From positions 1,187,443-1,251,442 of the forward strand of contig NZ_VBSL01000001.1 of the NCBI RefSeq assembly GCF_006149005.1: DNA of 64,000 bases. Reading direction: 5' to 3'. A program made the position numbers and the translations under genes. The notes below the pieces were generated by a model. That model saw nothing but the letters and a program-made list of their open reading frames with translations. It searched no databases and was not told the DNA's origin. The DNA comes from Larkinella sp. C7 (GTDB taxonomy: Bacteria > Bacteroidota > Bacteroidia > Cytophagales > Spirosomataceae). Positions 18,967-28,155 of this stretch are shown here, piece after piece (the stretch's first letter is position 1; every line of letters starts with the position of its first letter).

Positions 18967-20184
18967 ATGATCACCGATATATTTTCTGCCGTTTTTGCCA
19001 ACGCGACCATCGGCATCATTCTCTCCGACAGCCGGGGCCGGATGATTTCGGTGAGTCATTACGCGCTCCAGCTATTTGGCTATTCGGAAGCCGAAATGGT
19101 GGGGCAATCCATCGAATTGCTCGTTCCCGATTCGCTGGTTCACCTCCACCAGAACCTCCGGAAGTCGTTTAATGCCCGGCCGGAAGTGCGCCCGATGGGG
19201 CATGGCCGTGATCTGCACGTCAAACGCAAAGACAGTTCGCTGTTTCCGGCCGAAATCAGCCTGAGTTATTTTTACCGGGAAAATGAGTTGTTTGTGGTCG
19301 CTTACATCATCGATACGACCTATAAAAAAGAAGCCGAGCGGGTGCTCATCGAACAGAAAAACCGCATCGAACAACTGAACGCCGAACTGGAACAGAAAGT
19401 AGCCGACCGAACCAACGCCCTCATGGTGACGCTGCACCAGTTGGAATTGTCGAAAGACGAACTTTCAAAAGCCCTGACGACCGAGCGCGAACTGGGCGAA
19501 CTCAAATCCCGCTTCGTGTCGATGGCATCGCACGAATTTCGAACGCCCCTGAGTGCGATCCAGACGTCGGCCGATTTGCTGAATAAATACACGACAACGG
19601 AGCAGCAGGACAAACGAAACCGCCACATCCAGCGCATCAAGGCATCGGTGAACCACCTCAACGACATTCTGGAAGAATTTCTGTCGGTTGGCAAGCTGGA
19701 AGAAGGAAAAATTGAAGCGTCCTACTCTTTGTTCGACCTCGAAGAGCTGGTAACCAGTGTGATCGCGGACGTGCAGGGCATGTTAAAACCCGGCCAAACG
19801 ATTCAAACCGAGCCGGATTGTGCCGGAAAAGTCTGGCTGGATCCGTCGCTGGTTCGCAAAATGCTGGTCAATCTGCTGTCGAATGCCATCAAATATTCCG
19901 GGGAAAACAAACCAATCCGGGTTCGTTTCTGGTGCCGCGACGGCCGGGTTCGCCTGTCGATCGAGGACCAGGGCATTGGCATGTCGCCCGACGATCAGAA
20001 GCATTTGTTCGAACGGTTTTACCGCGCCAAAAACGTCACGGCCATTCAGGGAACGGGTTTGGGATTACACATTGTCGCGCAGTATCTGACGCTGCTCAAC
20101 GGCACCATTGACTTCCAGAGCCAGCTTAACCAGGGAACCACCGTAACCATTTCGTTCAGTCATGAAGACGATTCTGCTCATTGA
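18967..20184 (+). CDS. PAS-domain sensor histidine kinase (soluble)
   Basis: A 405-residue kinase without membrane segments. Residues about 1-120 are a PAS domain (NATIGIILSDSRGRMISVSHYALQLFGYS). A coiled coil (about 122-180) leads to the HisKA box MASHEFRTPLSAI with phospho-acceptor H189. The HATPase domain has an N box (LLSNAIKYSG), G1 (EDQGIGM) and G2 (GTGLGLHIV). The reading frame overlaps the response-regulator gene by 23 bp, so the pair is co-translated and almost certainly cognate. The signal is cytoplasmic; redox or a small ligand would fit PAS, but no cofactor motif is visible. Confidence 0.93.
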   Translation: MITDIFSAVFANATIGIILSDSRGRMISVSHYALQLFGYSEAEMVGQSIELLVPDSLVHLHQNLRKSFNARPEVRPMGHGRDLHVKRKDSSLFPAEISLSYFYRENELFVVAYIIDTTYKKEAERVLIEQKNRIEQLNAELEQKVADRTNALMVTLHQLELSKDELSKALTTERELGELKSRFVSMASHEFRTPLSAIQTSADLLNKYTTTEQQDKRNRHIQRIKASVNHLNDILEEFLSVGKLEEGKIEASYSLFDLEELVTSVIADVQGMLKPGQTIQTEPDCAGKVWLDPSLVRKMLVNLLSNAIKYSGENKPIRVRFWCRDGRVRLSIEDQGIGMSPDDQKHLFERFYRAKNVTAIQGTGLGLHIVAQYLTLLNGTIDFQSQLNQGTTVTISFSHEDDSAH

Positions 20185-21217
20185 AGATAACAATCACATT
20201 CGGGAAAATACCGCTGAAATTCTGGAACTCGCCAACTACCACGTTCTAACGGCCGAAAACGGCAAGATCGGTGTGGAGAAAGCGCTCGAAACCCGGCCCG
20301 ATCTGGTGATTTGTGACATCATGATGCCCATCCTGGACGGCTACGGCGTGTTGCATATTTTTAACAAAAACCCGGTTTTGTCGGGCATTCCGTTCATTTT
20401 TCTGACCGCCAAAACCGAGCGTTCCGACTTCCGCCGGGGCATGGAAATGGGCGCCGATGATTACCTGACCAAACCGTTCGATGAAGTTGAATTGCTGAAC
20501 GCGGTGGAAGGACGGTTAAAACGCTTCGACCAGATGCGACCGGCTTATGAACCCACCAAAGACGGCCTGGCTCAATTTCTGGACGATGCCCAGACGCTGA
20601 CCGGCATCGATTCGCTGACCGTGGACCGGAAAGGGCATTTGATCCGCAAAAAGCAGTTTGTGTATTCGGAAGGCGACGAACCGATGCGGCTGTATTTTGT
20701 GCAGAGTGGCCGGGTGAAAACGTACAAAACCAACCCGGATGGCAAGGAATTTATTACGGGCCTGTACCAGACGGGCGACTTTTTCGGGTATGTGAGCCTG
20801 CTGGAGCAAACCGACCACACGGACTCGGCGGTGGCGCTGGAAGATTCCGAACTGGTGTACATTCCGAAGGAAATCTTCATCGATCTCCTTTCGCGCGATG
20901 GGGAAGTGGCGCGGAGTTTTGTGCAGTTGCTGGCCAACCGGGTCACTGAACGCGAACAGCAACTGCTTGAAATGGCCTACGATTCGCTGCGCCGGCGGGT
21001 GGCCGATACGCTGCTGCGGCTCCACCAGAATTTGCAAACCCACGAAAGTGAGCCGGTGATTCAGTTTTCCCGCGACGACCTGGCCGCGATGGTCGGCACC
21101 GCCACCGAATCACTGATCCGCACCCTGAGCGAGTTTAAAAGCGACGGACTGATCGACATCAGCGGCACCAACATCCGCGTGCTCCAGCCCGAAAAGCTGA
21201 AGCGGTCGCGCTGGTAA
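20162..21217 (+). CDS. Response regulator with Crp/Fnr-type output domain
   Basis: A 351-residue fusion. Residues 1-125 are a receiver domain with phospho-acceptor D52 (VICDIMMP), acidic pocket E8/D9 and Lys in YLTKPF. Residues about 150-265 are a cNMP-binding-type beta-roll (FVYSEGDEPMRLYFVQSGRVKTYK). Residues about 275-345 are a Crp winged helix (SRDDLAAMVGTATESLIRTLSEFKSDGLI). The PRxAxR-type phosphate-cassette signature is not obvious in the beta-roll, so it may not bind cAMP. The start overlaps the kinase gene by 23 bp. Phosphorylation may switch the Crp domain on directly. Confidence 0.92.
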   Translation: MKTILLIEDNNHIRENTAEILELANYHVLTAENGKIGVEKALETRPDLVICDIMMPILDGYGVLHIFNKNPVLSGIPFIFLTAKTERSDFRRGMEMGADDYLTKPFDEVELLNAVEGRLKRFDQMRPAYEPTKDGLAQFLDDAQTLTGIDSLTVDRKGHLIRKKQFVYSEGDEPMRLYFVQSGRVKTYKTNPDGKEFITGLYQTGDFFGYVSLLEQTDHTDSAVALEDSELVYIPKEIFIDLLSRDGEVARSFVQLLANRVTEREQQLLEMAYDSLRRRVADTLLRLHQNLQTHESEPVIQFSRDDLAAMVGTATESLIRTLSEFKSDGLIDISGTNIRVLQPEKLKRSRW

Positions 21218-21235
21218 AACCGCCGGAAAAGTCGG

Positions 21236-22165
21236 TTACTTTTTCCGCATCGCCCACTCCCGGCCCGGTTTATCGACCCGGAAGCTTTCCAGATTGCCCT
21301 GATCCTGCAGCGTGACGTAAGCCGTGCGACCGTCTTTTCCGCCGAAACAGATGTTCGTAGGTCGTTTGCCCACCAACGGGATTTCCTGAATCACCTTGCC
21401 ACTCGGGGCCACCTTGGCAATGGTGCCTTTGCCAAAGCGGGTGAGGTAGAGATTGCCGTCGGCATCGCAGCGCATACCGTCCATGCCGAAATCCGGGAAC
21501 TCGATCAGCAGGTGTTTGTTGCTGATTTTCCCATCGGCCGACAAGTCATACACCCAGACTTTCCGCTGGTTCGACTCGTTGACATACAGCCGTTTGTCAT
21601 CCGGGCTTACTTCCACCCCGTTGGTGGTACCCATGTTTTCTTCGAGCAGGGTCACCTTGCCGTCGGTATCGATGCGCCAGAGGTTGCCGGTATTGTTTTT
21701 CCAGCTTGGGTCGCTCGCATACAAGCGGTCTTTGCCGTCGATGGCGATGTCGTTGGGCTGGTTCATGCGCGGTTCGTGGGCAAAAACGCTCAGGTTTTTG
21801 GTGCCTGCGGCCACTTTCAGAATGTTGTGTTTGGGGTAATCGGCAATGAACATATCGCCTTTTTTGCTGAACCGGATGCCGTTGCCGATGCTGCCTTCGG
21901 GCAGTTCGATGAATACGCTGGCGTCACCCGTTGGCGTCACCTGCCCAATCGTGCCCTGCTTGCCAAAGTTGACGGCATAAACCATCCCCGCTTTGTCCAC
22001 CGCCGGGCCTTCAACGCCGGACGTAAACCCGTTGACAGGTGTAAAAACCGTCGATTTGAATAATTCCTCAGCGGTATTCGGCATGGCTGAAATCAGGAGT
22101 AAACCCGCGCCGGTCAGCGAGGCCACAACAGCGAGCGATAATGTTTTGAAAGGCATTCGATTCAT
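21236..22165 (-). CDS. Exported SMP-30/gluconolactonase-like protein
   Basis: A 309-residue beta-propeller of the SMP-30/LRE type with an N-terminal signal segment (LSLAVVASLTGAGLLLISA). Typical blade motifs are GVEGPAVDKAGMVYAVN, PNDIAIDGKDRLYASDPSW, TTNGVEVSPDDKRLYVNES and DGMRCDADGNLYLTRFGKG, which carry the Glu, Asn and Asp that bind the catalytic divalent metal. Family members hydrolyse sugar lactones. It is the last gene of the minus-strand cluster that contains PQQ-type sugar dehydrogenases, whose products are lactones, so a lactonase role fits. A methionine at residue 4 is an alternative start. Confidence 0.85.
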   Translation of the reverse strand: MNRMPFKTLSLAVVASLTGAGLLLISAMPNTAEELFKSTVFTPVNGFTSGVEGPAVDKAGMVYAVNFGKQGTIGQVTPTGDASVFIELPEGSIGNGIRFSKKGDMFIADYPKHNILKVAAGTKNLSVFAHEPRMNQPNDIAIDGKDRLYASDPSWKNNTGNLWRIDTDGKVTLLEENMGTTNGVEVSPDDKRLYVNESNQRKVWVYDLSADGKISNKHLLIEFPDFGMDGMRCDADGNLYLTRFGKGTIAKVAPSGKVIQEIPLVGKRPTNICFGGKDGRTAYVTLQDQGNLESFRVDKPGREWAMRKK

Positions 22166-22204
22166 TGTGAAAGTTATTGATTCAAGGTTTATAATCCTCC
22201 AGCG

Positions 22205-22315
22205 TCATTTGGCTCCGGAGGAGCGGCCTGTTCATAGAAAAACAATCGGGCAAAAGCTTCAAGCCCCAGCGGGACGACCTCGTATTTTATGTTGAGTAAG
22301 CTCCGCCGGAGCTTA
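22205..22315. repeat. Palindrome-rich intergenic repeat
   Basis: The 200-bp gap between the symporter and SMP-30 genes holds CTCCGGAG (22213-22220), CCCCAGCGGG near 22264, and a perfect TAAGCTCCG c CGGAGCTTA hairpin (22297-22315). The hairpin could end the symporter transcript. The whole resembles a REP-type element; I see no gene. Confidence 0.5.
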
Positions 22316-22365
22316 TTCAGACCCGAAAAATGAATTTCTATTAACAGAAAACCCCTCCGTGGTGA

Positions 22366-23478
22366 CTATAAACTTCGGTGGCCGTGCACCACTTCCTGCG
22401 GAGCATCGCGTTCTTCTTTCGGCATCCGGCGGTGCCACCACGACGCCAGAATGGAACCCGTAATGTTCATCAGCGGTCCAAAAATGGCCGGGGCCAAACC
22501 GACGGTGGCCATTTTTCCCATCTGGTTGGCAATCCCCGACGCCAGACCGCCGTTTTGCATCCCGACCTCGATGGCGATGGTTCGGCAGTCGCGCTCGCTC
22601 ATGCGGAACAACCGGCCCGACCAGTAGCCCAGAAAATAACCGGACAAATTGTGAATCAGAACCAGACCCAGCAGAATGGGGCCGATCGACAGCAGGCTGT
22701 TGCGACCCGCCGACGTGATGATCACAATGATAAACGTGATGCCAAACATCGACACATACGGCATGGCGTCGTCCAGCCATTTGGCTTTCCCGCTCAGAAA
22801 CTTGTTGAACAGCAAGCCCGCACCAATCGGCAGAATTACCATTTTCGTAATGTCCCACATCATCGCCAGCGTGTCGATTTCGACGAAAGCACCCGCCAGC
22901 GTCCGCATCAGCAGGGGCGTTACGAAAGGAGCCAGCATGGTGGAAATGGCCGTAATCGTGATCGACAACGCCAGATTGGCTTTGGCTAAATACGAGATCA
23001 CGTTGGAAGCCATGCCGTTGGGCGAGCAACCGATCAGGATGATACCGGCAGCAATTTCGGGCGGCAAACCGCTGATGCTCGCCAGGGTGTAGCCGATGGT
23101 CGGCATGATGATGAAGTGGCTAACGACACCGATCAGCACCCCGCGCGGCATTTTAACCACGCCGACAAAATCATCGAGACTCATCGACGTTCCCATTCCA
23201 AACATGATGAGTTGGATCAGGGGCGTAATTAACGTACTGAATTTAAAGCCGTTGTAGGAAACAAAATACGTGGGATAAAACAAGGCCGTGGTGACGGCGG
23301 CAAAAATCATAACCGTATAGGAGAACCCTTTCAGGTTTTCGAACCCCCGAAAACCGATGGCGACCGCGAGAAAGAAAGCAATCAGAAACGGACCCGCCAG
23401 CGGAAGATTTCCGGTGAACATCAACCCCAGTGCTACCAGCAGACAGACACCCGCCAGACCTAAAATCAGTTTATACAT
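22366..23478 (-). CDS. Bile acid:sodium symporter-family transporter
   Basis: The ATG at 23476-23478 starts at the first membrane helix (MYKLILGLAGVCLLVALGLMF), giving 370 residues. The BASS pattern of about ten helices is clear, with the conserved GxGxSMSLDDF segment (FGMGTSMSLDDFVGVV) and the crossover region ILIGCSPNGMASNVISYLAKAN, plus EVGMQNGGLASGIA. The family couples Na+ to uptake of organic anions such as bile acids, 2-keto acids or pantoate. Directly downstream of the SelA-like/amidohydrolase pair, it could import the acidic product of that pathway (inference). Confidence 0.9.
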   Translation of the reverse strand: MYKLILGLAGVCLLVALGLMFTGNLPLAGPFLIAFFLAVAIGFRGFENLKGFSYTVMIFAAVTTALFYPTYFVSYNGFKFSTLITPLIQLIMFGMGTSMSLDDFVGVVKMPRGVLIGVVSHFIIMPTIGYTLASISGLPPEIAAGIILIGCSPNGMASNVISYLAKANLALSITITAISTMLAPFVTPLLMRTLAGAFVEIDTLAMMWDITKMVILPIGAGLLFNKFLSGKAKWLDDAMPYVSMFGITFIIVIITSAGRNSLLSIGPILLGLVLIHNLSGYFLGYWSGRLFRMSERDCRTIAIEVGMQNGGLASGIANQMGKMATVGLAPAIFGPLMNITGSILASWWHRRMPKEERDAPQEVVHGHRSL

Positions 23479-23583
23479 GATACTATTTTCAGAAGGTTTA
23501 GGAATTCCCCCCAAATATAACAGTTTGAGGTATTCGGTTTACAGTTTTCGGTAGACTGACGCATTAACCTAAACCCTTGCACT

Positions 23584-23664
23584 GGTCGGCATTTCAAATG
23601 CCGACCGAAACTGTTGCAGATTTAAAATCCGCAACAGCCACAATCAAGATTGCAAATCTCGATT
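23584..23664. repeat. Three consecutive palindromes
   Basis: Within 81 bp lie three separate hairpins: GGTCGGCATTT c AAATGCCGACC (23584-23606, perfect 11-bp stem), CTGTTGC..GCAACAG (23611-23637, near-perfect) and AATCAAGATT gca AATCTCGATT (23642-23664, one mismatch). They sit just after the amidohydrolase stop and before the symporter gene. A triple of unrelated short palindromes with AT-rich centres looks like a mobile REP-type unit; it may also reduce read-through. Confidence 0.65.
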
Positions 23665-23686
23665 AGCCCCGGAATACCATAAACCG

Positions 23687-24967
23687 CTACTGCGGCCGCT
23701 GACGAACGACAATCGGTTCAGCAATACCGTTGAGGTCGTATACGATCCGGCCTTTGCGGATCGTCATTTCGCAGGTGAGCTTCTGTTTTCCCTCAATCTT
23801 GTGGCCGGTGTAATCGAAGAAACCAAAATAACCGGTGTCCCGAACCGCAAATTTGCCGTCCTGCAAATCCAGAATGGCCACGTCCGCTTCCGAGCCTTCG
23901 GTCAGGCTGCCCAGTTCGGGCCGTTTGATGGCGAGCGCCGGGCTCCACGTACTGGCTTTGATGACTGCCGGCAAATCCATGCCCATCGCCATGAATTTCG
24001 ACATTACGTTCAGCATGTCTTTCATGGCATTATTCATGCTACCGGTATGAATATCGGTACTGATGGTGTTCGGAAAAAAACCGCTTTTCAGGGCCGGAAT
24101 GGCTTGCGAGAACGCGAAACTAATCCCGCCGTAGCCCACGTCGAAAATGACGCCTTTCTTCTGCGCTTCCCACACGAACGGTTTGACTTTGTTGGTTGCC
24201 ACATCCAGAATCGGCTCGCGGGTGGCCAGTTGGCCGAAACAGTGGGTAAAAATATCGCCCGGACGCAGGCGTCTTAGAAACAATTCTTCGATGGAAAGCG
24301 TCGGTTTGCTGCCACCGAAGTCGATCATCACCGGCTTGTTCGCCAGCTTTCCGGCTTCCACCGCGCGGTCGGTGGGCGTCCAGTCGTGGCCGTTAAAATG
24401 CGCCAGCTTCACACCGACCACCAGATCGGGGTATTTTTGAGCCATTTCCGCCGTCGCTTTGGGGTCCATGTCGTCGATGTTCTGCTCAAATTTGCCGCCC
24501 CGCATCCCGCTGCCGACAATGTTGAGCAACGCCAGCACCCGCGTTTGCGATGCATCGATGGTTTGCTTCTTGAACGCTTCAAAATCCCGCCAGCCCGAGC
24601 AACCGGCATCCACAATGGTCGTCACGCCGTTCCGAAACGTAAAACCGTCGGGCGGCAAGGCATTCGGTCCGTTGCTGTAGGTCTGGTCCATGTTCGTTCC
24701 GAAAAAAACGTGCGTATGGATGTCGATGATGCCGGGCGTTACGTACAGCCCTTTGGCCTTGACCACCTGCCGGGCGCCCGTCGCGTCGATGTTTTTCGCC
24801 ACCTTCGCGATTTTGCCGTCCAGAATGGCCACATCCATAATCCCGTTGATGTTGTTTTTCGGATCGATCACGTGACCGCCCTTGATGACGACGTGATAGG
24901 GCTGCGCCAGTGCGAGACTGGCGAGAGCGAACAAGCCGGTGAAAATGAAAAGAAACCGTTTTTTCAT
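23687..24967 (-). CDS. Exported amidohydrolase/deacetylase-family metallohydrolase, copy 2
   Basis: The ATG at 24965-24967 begins a signal peptide (MKKRFLFIFTGLFALASLALAQ); 426 residues. Amidohydrolase metal ligands are visible: H84 and H86 (IDIHTHVFFG), candidate carboxylated K187 (VGVKLAHF), H242 (DIFTHCFG) and D305 (ISTDIHTGS). It belongs with the dihydroorotase-like branch that often sits beside SelA-like PLP enzymes; characterised relatives cleave N-acyl amino acids or similar esters. Its paralogue at 30309-31556 has the same ligands. The partner SelA-like gene is 41 bp upstream. An upstream in-frame TTG would bury the signal peptide and was rejected. Confidence 0.88.
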   Translation of the reverse strand: MKKRFLFIFTGLFALASLALAQPYHVVIKGGHVIDPKNNINGIMDVAILDGKIAKVAKNIDATGARQVVKAKGLYVTPGIIDIHTHVFFGTNMDQTYSNGPNALPPDGFTFRNGVTTIVDAGCSGWRDFEAFKKQTIDASQTRVLALLNIVGSGMRGGKFEQNIDDMDPKATAEMAQKYPDLVVGVKLAHFNGHDWTPTDRAVEAGKLANKPVMIDFGGSKPTLSIEELFLRRLRPGDIFTHCFGQLATREPILDVATNKVKPFVWEAQKKGVIFDVGYGGISFAFSQAIPALKSGFFPNTISTDIHTGSMNNAMKDMLNVMSKFMAMGMDLPAVIKASTWSPALAIKRPELGSLTEGSEADVAILDLQDGKFAVRDTGYFGFFDYTGHKIEGKQKLTCEMTIRKGRIVYDLNGIAEPIVVRQRPQ

Positions 24968-25008
24968 GGAGTTTAGGGTTAATTCATTGAGGAAGTTGGG
25001 GATATTTT

Positions 25009-26241
25009 TCAAACCGCCTTCGAAAGTTCTTCCTTGATTCGCTTCGCCACGATTTTTTCCTGCCCCGGTTTCATCATCCAGACCGTAACGCCGATGCTGC
25101 TGGGGCCACCGCCACCGACTTCGATGGACGGATCGCCGTTTCGCAGGGCTTCCTGCACCTGTTTTCCGGTCACTTTCACCAGCGCCGGGTCCCAGGAGAT
25201 GCGGAGCGAGGGCGTGTGGTTGCCCAGCGGATTCACGCGCACCTCGGTTTTGATCCCGTTGATGGTTTTGACGGTATTTTCAACGTGCGCAACGCCATCT
25301 TCCCACGACTTCCAGAGCTTGGTGTAATCCTGCGAAATAAATTTTTCCAGCGCGACGTACATGCCCAGAATCTCTTCCTTGTTCACTTTCATGCCGCGAC
25401 CGATGTTGAAACCACGCGGAGGCATGTGCATCCGGGCGGCTGCAATGATGTCTTTCTTGCCCATCAGCAAACCCGCACTCTGGGGTCCACGCATGGCTTT
25501 CCCGCCCGAAACCACCACAAAACTGAATCCCATGTCGTTGAATTTCCAGAGGTTTTCGGTTGGCGGCACGTCGGCGGCAATATCGATGGAGGTCGGAATG
25601 TTGTGTTTTTTGCCCAGCGCCACCCACTCTTCGTGCATGATTTTACCTTTGTCCGACTGGATGTGCAGAAAGTGCATCAGCGCGGTTTTTTCGTTGATCG
25701 CTTTTTCCACATCCTCGACGGTTTCAACCATCACCATTTTACAGCCGGTATTGGTCAGCGCATGGTTATACACAATGTCGTGTCCTTTCTGGCAAATCAC
25801 TTCGGATTTCATCCCCGTTCCTTCCAGATGCGGCAACGCTTCCACTTTTTTCTGATCCGTTCCGGTCAGAATGCCGGCCAGTCCCAGGGTCATCCCGGAA
25901 AAGGCACCAGAGGTTACTACCGCAGCTTCCGAGTGCACCATTTTGGCAATCTTCTCCCCGACTTTATCCTGCAATTCGTCCAGCAAACAGAACTCTTTCG
26001 AGGCATAATTAATCGCTTCGAGCACTTCGTCGTGCATCAAAGAACCCGTCATGTAGGTCAGCGTTCCGGCGGCATTGATGAACGTCCGCACACCAAACTC
26101 CTTGAACAAATCACGCCTGGGAGCCGCCACCGCAGCCCCTTTGGATAAAGCGGCTTCGGCCGGTAATGAAAAACTGCCCACCAGTCCGCCCAACAACGGG
26201 ACACTCGACAGGCGTTTAATGAGTTTTCTTCTGCTTAACAT
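25009..26241 (-). CDS. SelA-like PLP-dependent enzyme with Tat-type leader, copy 2
   Basis: A 410-residue fold-type I PLP protein of the SelA/DgaE branch. The N-terminus MLSRRKLIKRL followed by a hydrophobic stretch and Ala-rich segment looks like a twin-arginine export signal. PLP features: the Schiff-base Lys K248 in VVVSGGKAMRGPQ, D220 in the SIDIAAD strand, and the substrate loop NAAGTLTYMTGS. True selenocysteine synthase is not expected: no selB or selC is nearby and it is exported. The characterised relative DgaE removes ammonia from D-glucosaminate-6-phosphate. It is close to its paralogue at 31584-32804 along the whole length. It is 10 bp from the propeller gene upstream and 41 bp from the amidohydrolase. 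Confidence 0.85.
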   Translation of the reverse strand: MLSRRKLIKRLSSVPLLGGLVGSFSLPAEAALSKGAAVAAPRRDLFKEFGVRTFINAAGTLTYMTGSLMHDEVLEAINYASKEFCLLDELQDKVGEKIAKMVHSEAAVVTSGAFSGMTLGLAGILTGTDQKKVEALPHLEGTGMKSEVICQKGHDIVYNHALTNTGCKMVMVETVEDVEKAINEKTALMHFLHIQSDKGKIMHEEWVALGKKHNIPTSIDIAADVPPTENLWKFNDMGFSFVVVSGGKAMRGPQSAGLLMGKKDIIAAARMHMPPRGFNIGRGMKVNKEEILGMYVALEKFISQDYTKLWKSWEDGVAHVENTVKTINGIKTEVRVNPLGNHTPSLRISWDPALVKVTGKQVQEALRNGDPSIEVGGGGPSSIGVTVWMMKPGQEKIVAKRIKEELSKAV

Positions 26242-26251
26242 ACGTGTGTCG

Positions 26252-27721
26252 TTAATCGGTTAATTTGGATTTCTTACGCTGTTTCTTTGCCGCTTTCGGA
26301 TCGGCGGGTAAGGTAATTTTCCAGAGGTTGCCGCCCTTGCCGCCGTATTCGATCACATAGACGGTATTTCCGACCAGCAAAGCGTCCGTTGGTTCCGTGA
26401 AACCGTCGACCAGGCGGGTGGTTTTAACGGAATAATTGTCTGTGGTTTTGTTGTACGTTAAGTCAAGATGCAACAGGTCCCGCCCCTGTTTTTTCAGCGG
26501 ATTGATCGCCGTCGAATTGCGTCGCGGCCCGGAATACCGGATCACAAAACCGTCGCCTTTCAGATCATCCGCCAGCACGTTTTTGGTATCGAAAAACAAG
26601 GCCAACGGCGAGCTGTGCGCATTGAACGTGCCAACCGGAACGCCCGTTGAATCACCATCCATGACGACGCCGGTCGCCCGGTCGCGGTATTCGTTGGCAT
26701 CGGGGCCGACGTTCAAAACCGGCCCTGTAAATTTCACCCCTGCCGGTTTTTTCGGAAACTCGGGATCATTCCGGAAATACCGCATCAGCCAGGCGTGGGC
26801 GAACTTGCTCAGGAACGGATCTTTTTCCGGATCGGGTTGCCAGTCGGGATTCTGCTGCGGATTGTCGATGCCGCCCATGACCCACGGAAAACCGTAGTGA
26901 TGCCCTTTCTGGACCCAGAACATATCTTCGGCGTGGTCGTAGTCGCCGGAATTGGAAACCGCAAACAGCCTGCCGTCGCCATCGAACGCCATGTCGTAGG
27001 CATTCCGGATGCCTTCCGCGTAGATGTAGCCATCGGCTTTCAGCTTGGCTTCGTCGTTCGGCAGCTCCAGGTTTTTGGCATCGACCGGAAACCGGAAAAT
27101 TTTGGCGGTCAGCGCATTATCCCGCGCATTCGGATAGACTCCGCCGTTGTCCTGCACCTCGCCGTGGTCGGTTCGCGCGCCGGTATTGACGTAGATGTAT
27201 TTCTGATCGGGACTGATTTCCAGCGCGTTCCAGCCGTGGTCGAAGGTGGTTTTGTTCGTCCCGTATTCAACCGTATTGAACACAACGGTCAGTTCCGGTT
27301 TTTCGCCCGACGCCAGGTCGTAGCGCACCATCCGGCCTTTGGTTCCCTTGTTGTCGTTGACGCTGATGTTACCCGCCAGAAACAGCGTATTTTTCAGAAA
27401 AGCCGCCCCCTGCAGGCGCGTAATGCCATGATCTGCTGCCGAAAAAACCTTCTCGGCCACCGGCGGCTGGCCGTTCAGCTTCACCCGGAACACATCCCCG
27501 GTAAAGGTCGTGTAATAGATATCGCCGGTAGTCGGATGCTGAATCAGCCGCACGGCTTCGGGGCCAACGGTCATGAAATGCTCGACCTTGATGTCCGGGC
27601 GCAGGGCCGTCGGCGGAACAGGAGTTTTGGCATCGGGGCCTTGTGCGTGGAGCAGAACCGGGCAGAATACCACGGCCGTCAGCAGGTTTATTTTTCGCAA
27701 AATTGCGTTGAACGCCCTCAT
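26252..27721 (-). CDS. Exported PQQ-dependent sugar dehydrogenase-like beta-propeller
   Basis: A 489-residue protein with a signal peptide (MRAFNAILRKINLLTAVVFCPVLLHAQ). The body is a sorbosone/glucose dehydrogenase-like propeller: VEHFMTVGPEAVRLIQHPTT, FDHGWNALEISPDQKYIYVNTG, YAEGIRNAYDMAFDGDGRLFAVSN. The regular PQQ-ligand positions (His of HGWN, Arg of GIRN) are present. It has no haem motif itself, but its start overlaps the cytochrome c stop by 4 bp (ATGA), so the cytochrome is the likely electron acceptor. The substrate is unknown; aldoses are usual. Confidence 0.85.
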   Translation of the reverse strand: MRAFNAILRKINLLTAVVFCPVLLHAQGPDAKTPVPPTALRPDIKVEHFMTVGPEAVRLIQHPTTGDIYYTTFTGDVFRVKLNGQPPVAEKVFSAADHGITRLQGAAFLKNTLFLAGNISVNDNKGTKGRMVRYDLASGEKPELTVVFNTVEYGTNKTTFDHGWNALEISPDQKYIYVNTGARTDHGEVQDNGGVYPNARDNALTAKIFRFPVDAKNLELPNDEAKLKADGYIYAEGIRNAYDMAFDGDGRLFAVSNSGDYDHAEDMFWVQKGHHYGFPWVMGGIDNPQQNPDWQPDPEKDPFLSKFAHAWLMRYFRNDPEFPKKPAGVKFTGPVLNVGPDANEYRDRATGVVMDGDSTGVPVGTFNAHSSPLALFFDTKNVLADDLKGDGFVIRYSGPRRNSTAINPLKKQGRDLLHLDLTYNKTTDNYSVKTTRLVDGFTEPTDALLVGNTVYVIEYGGKGGNLWKITLPADPKAAKKQRKKSKLTD

Positions 27722-28155
27722 TTCGTGTCGGTATTCTTTTTGGTTAATTTACGGAGGTAGCCGACCAGTTGCCACCGCTGTTCTTCCGAAAAAACATCCT
27801 TAAACGGCGGCATATTTCCGCGGCCAGTCGACAGTTTCCAGAACAAGGCACCGTCGGTTTGTTTCGTCACTTCCGGGTCGTGGAAGTTGGCCGGTTTGGC
27901 CCCCAACGCCCGGCCCGCAGCGCCATCGCCGTAGCCCGCTTCGCCGTGGCACGACGAGCAGTATTCCATGAATAATTCTTCGCCCTGTTCCAGCGTCAAC
28001 GGCTCGGTCGGGAAGTGGCTTTTCAGCGTATCGGCCCAGACGGGGGCTTTCCATTTCTCCTGCTTCGGATCATCGGTTTTCGGGTTATCCGTAAAACTCA
28101 TTATCCCTAAGCACAACACACAGAAACCGGCAATCAGTAAATTATTGGAACGCAT
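27718..28155 (-). CDS. Exported monohaem cytochrome c
   Basis: A 145-residue protein: a hydrophobic leader (NNLLIAGFCVLCLGIMSF; C15 could also serve as a lipidation site), then a class I cytochrome c domain with CSSCH at 66-70 and the distal Met M115 in GNMPPF. LTLEQGEELFMEYCSSCHGEAGYGDG is the standard N-terminal helix. It overlaps the propeller dehydrogenase gene by 4 bp and should carry its electrons to the respiratory chain in the periplasm. Confidence 0.9.
   Translation of the reverse strand: MRSNNLLIAGFCVLCLGIMSFTDNPKTDDPKQEKWKAPVWADTLKSHFPTEPLTLEQGEELFMEYCSSCHGEAGYGDGAAGRALGAKPANFHDPEVTKQTDGALFWKLSTGRGNMPPFKDVFSEEQRWQLVGYLRKLTKKNTDTK

Noticed and set aside
22313-23029. Minus-strand frame overlapping the symporter gene
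   Set aside because: Another frame of the same DNA gives a full BASS transporter with all conserved segments; this one has none.
26795-27760. A 321-codon plus-strand open frame opposite the PQQ-type dehydrogenase
   Set aside because: No domain pattern; the minus-strand gene has a signal peptide and propeller repeats and overlaps its cytochrome partner by 4 bp.
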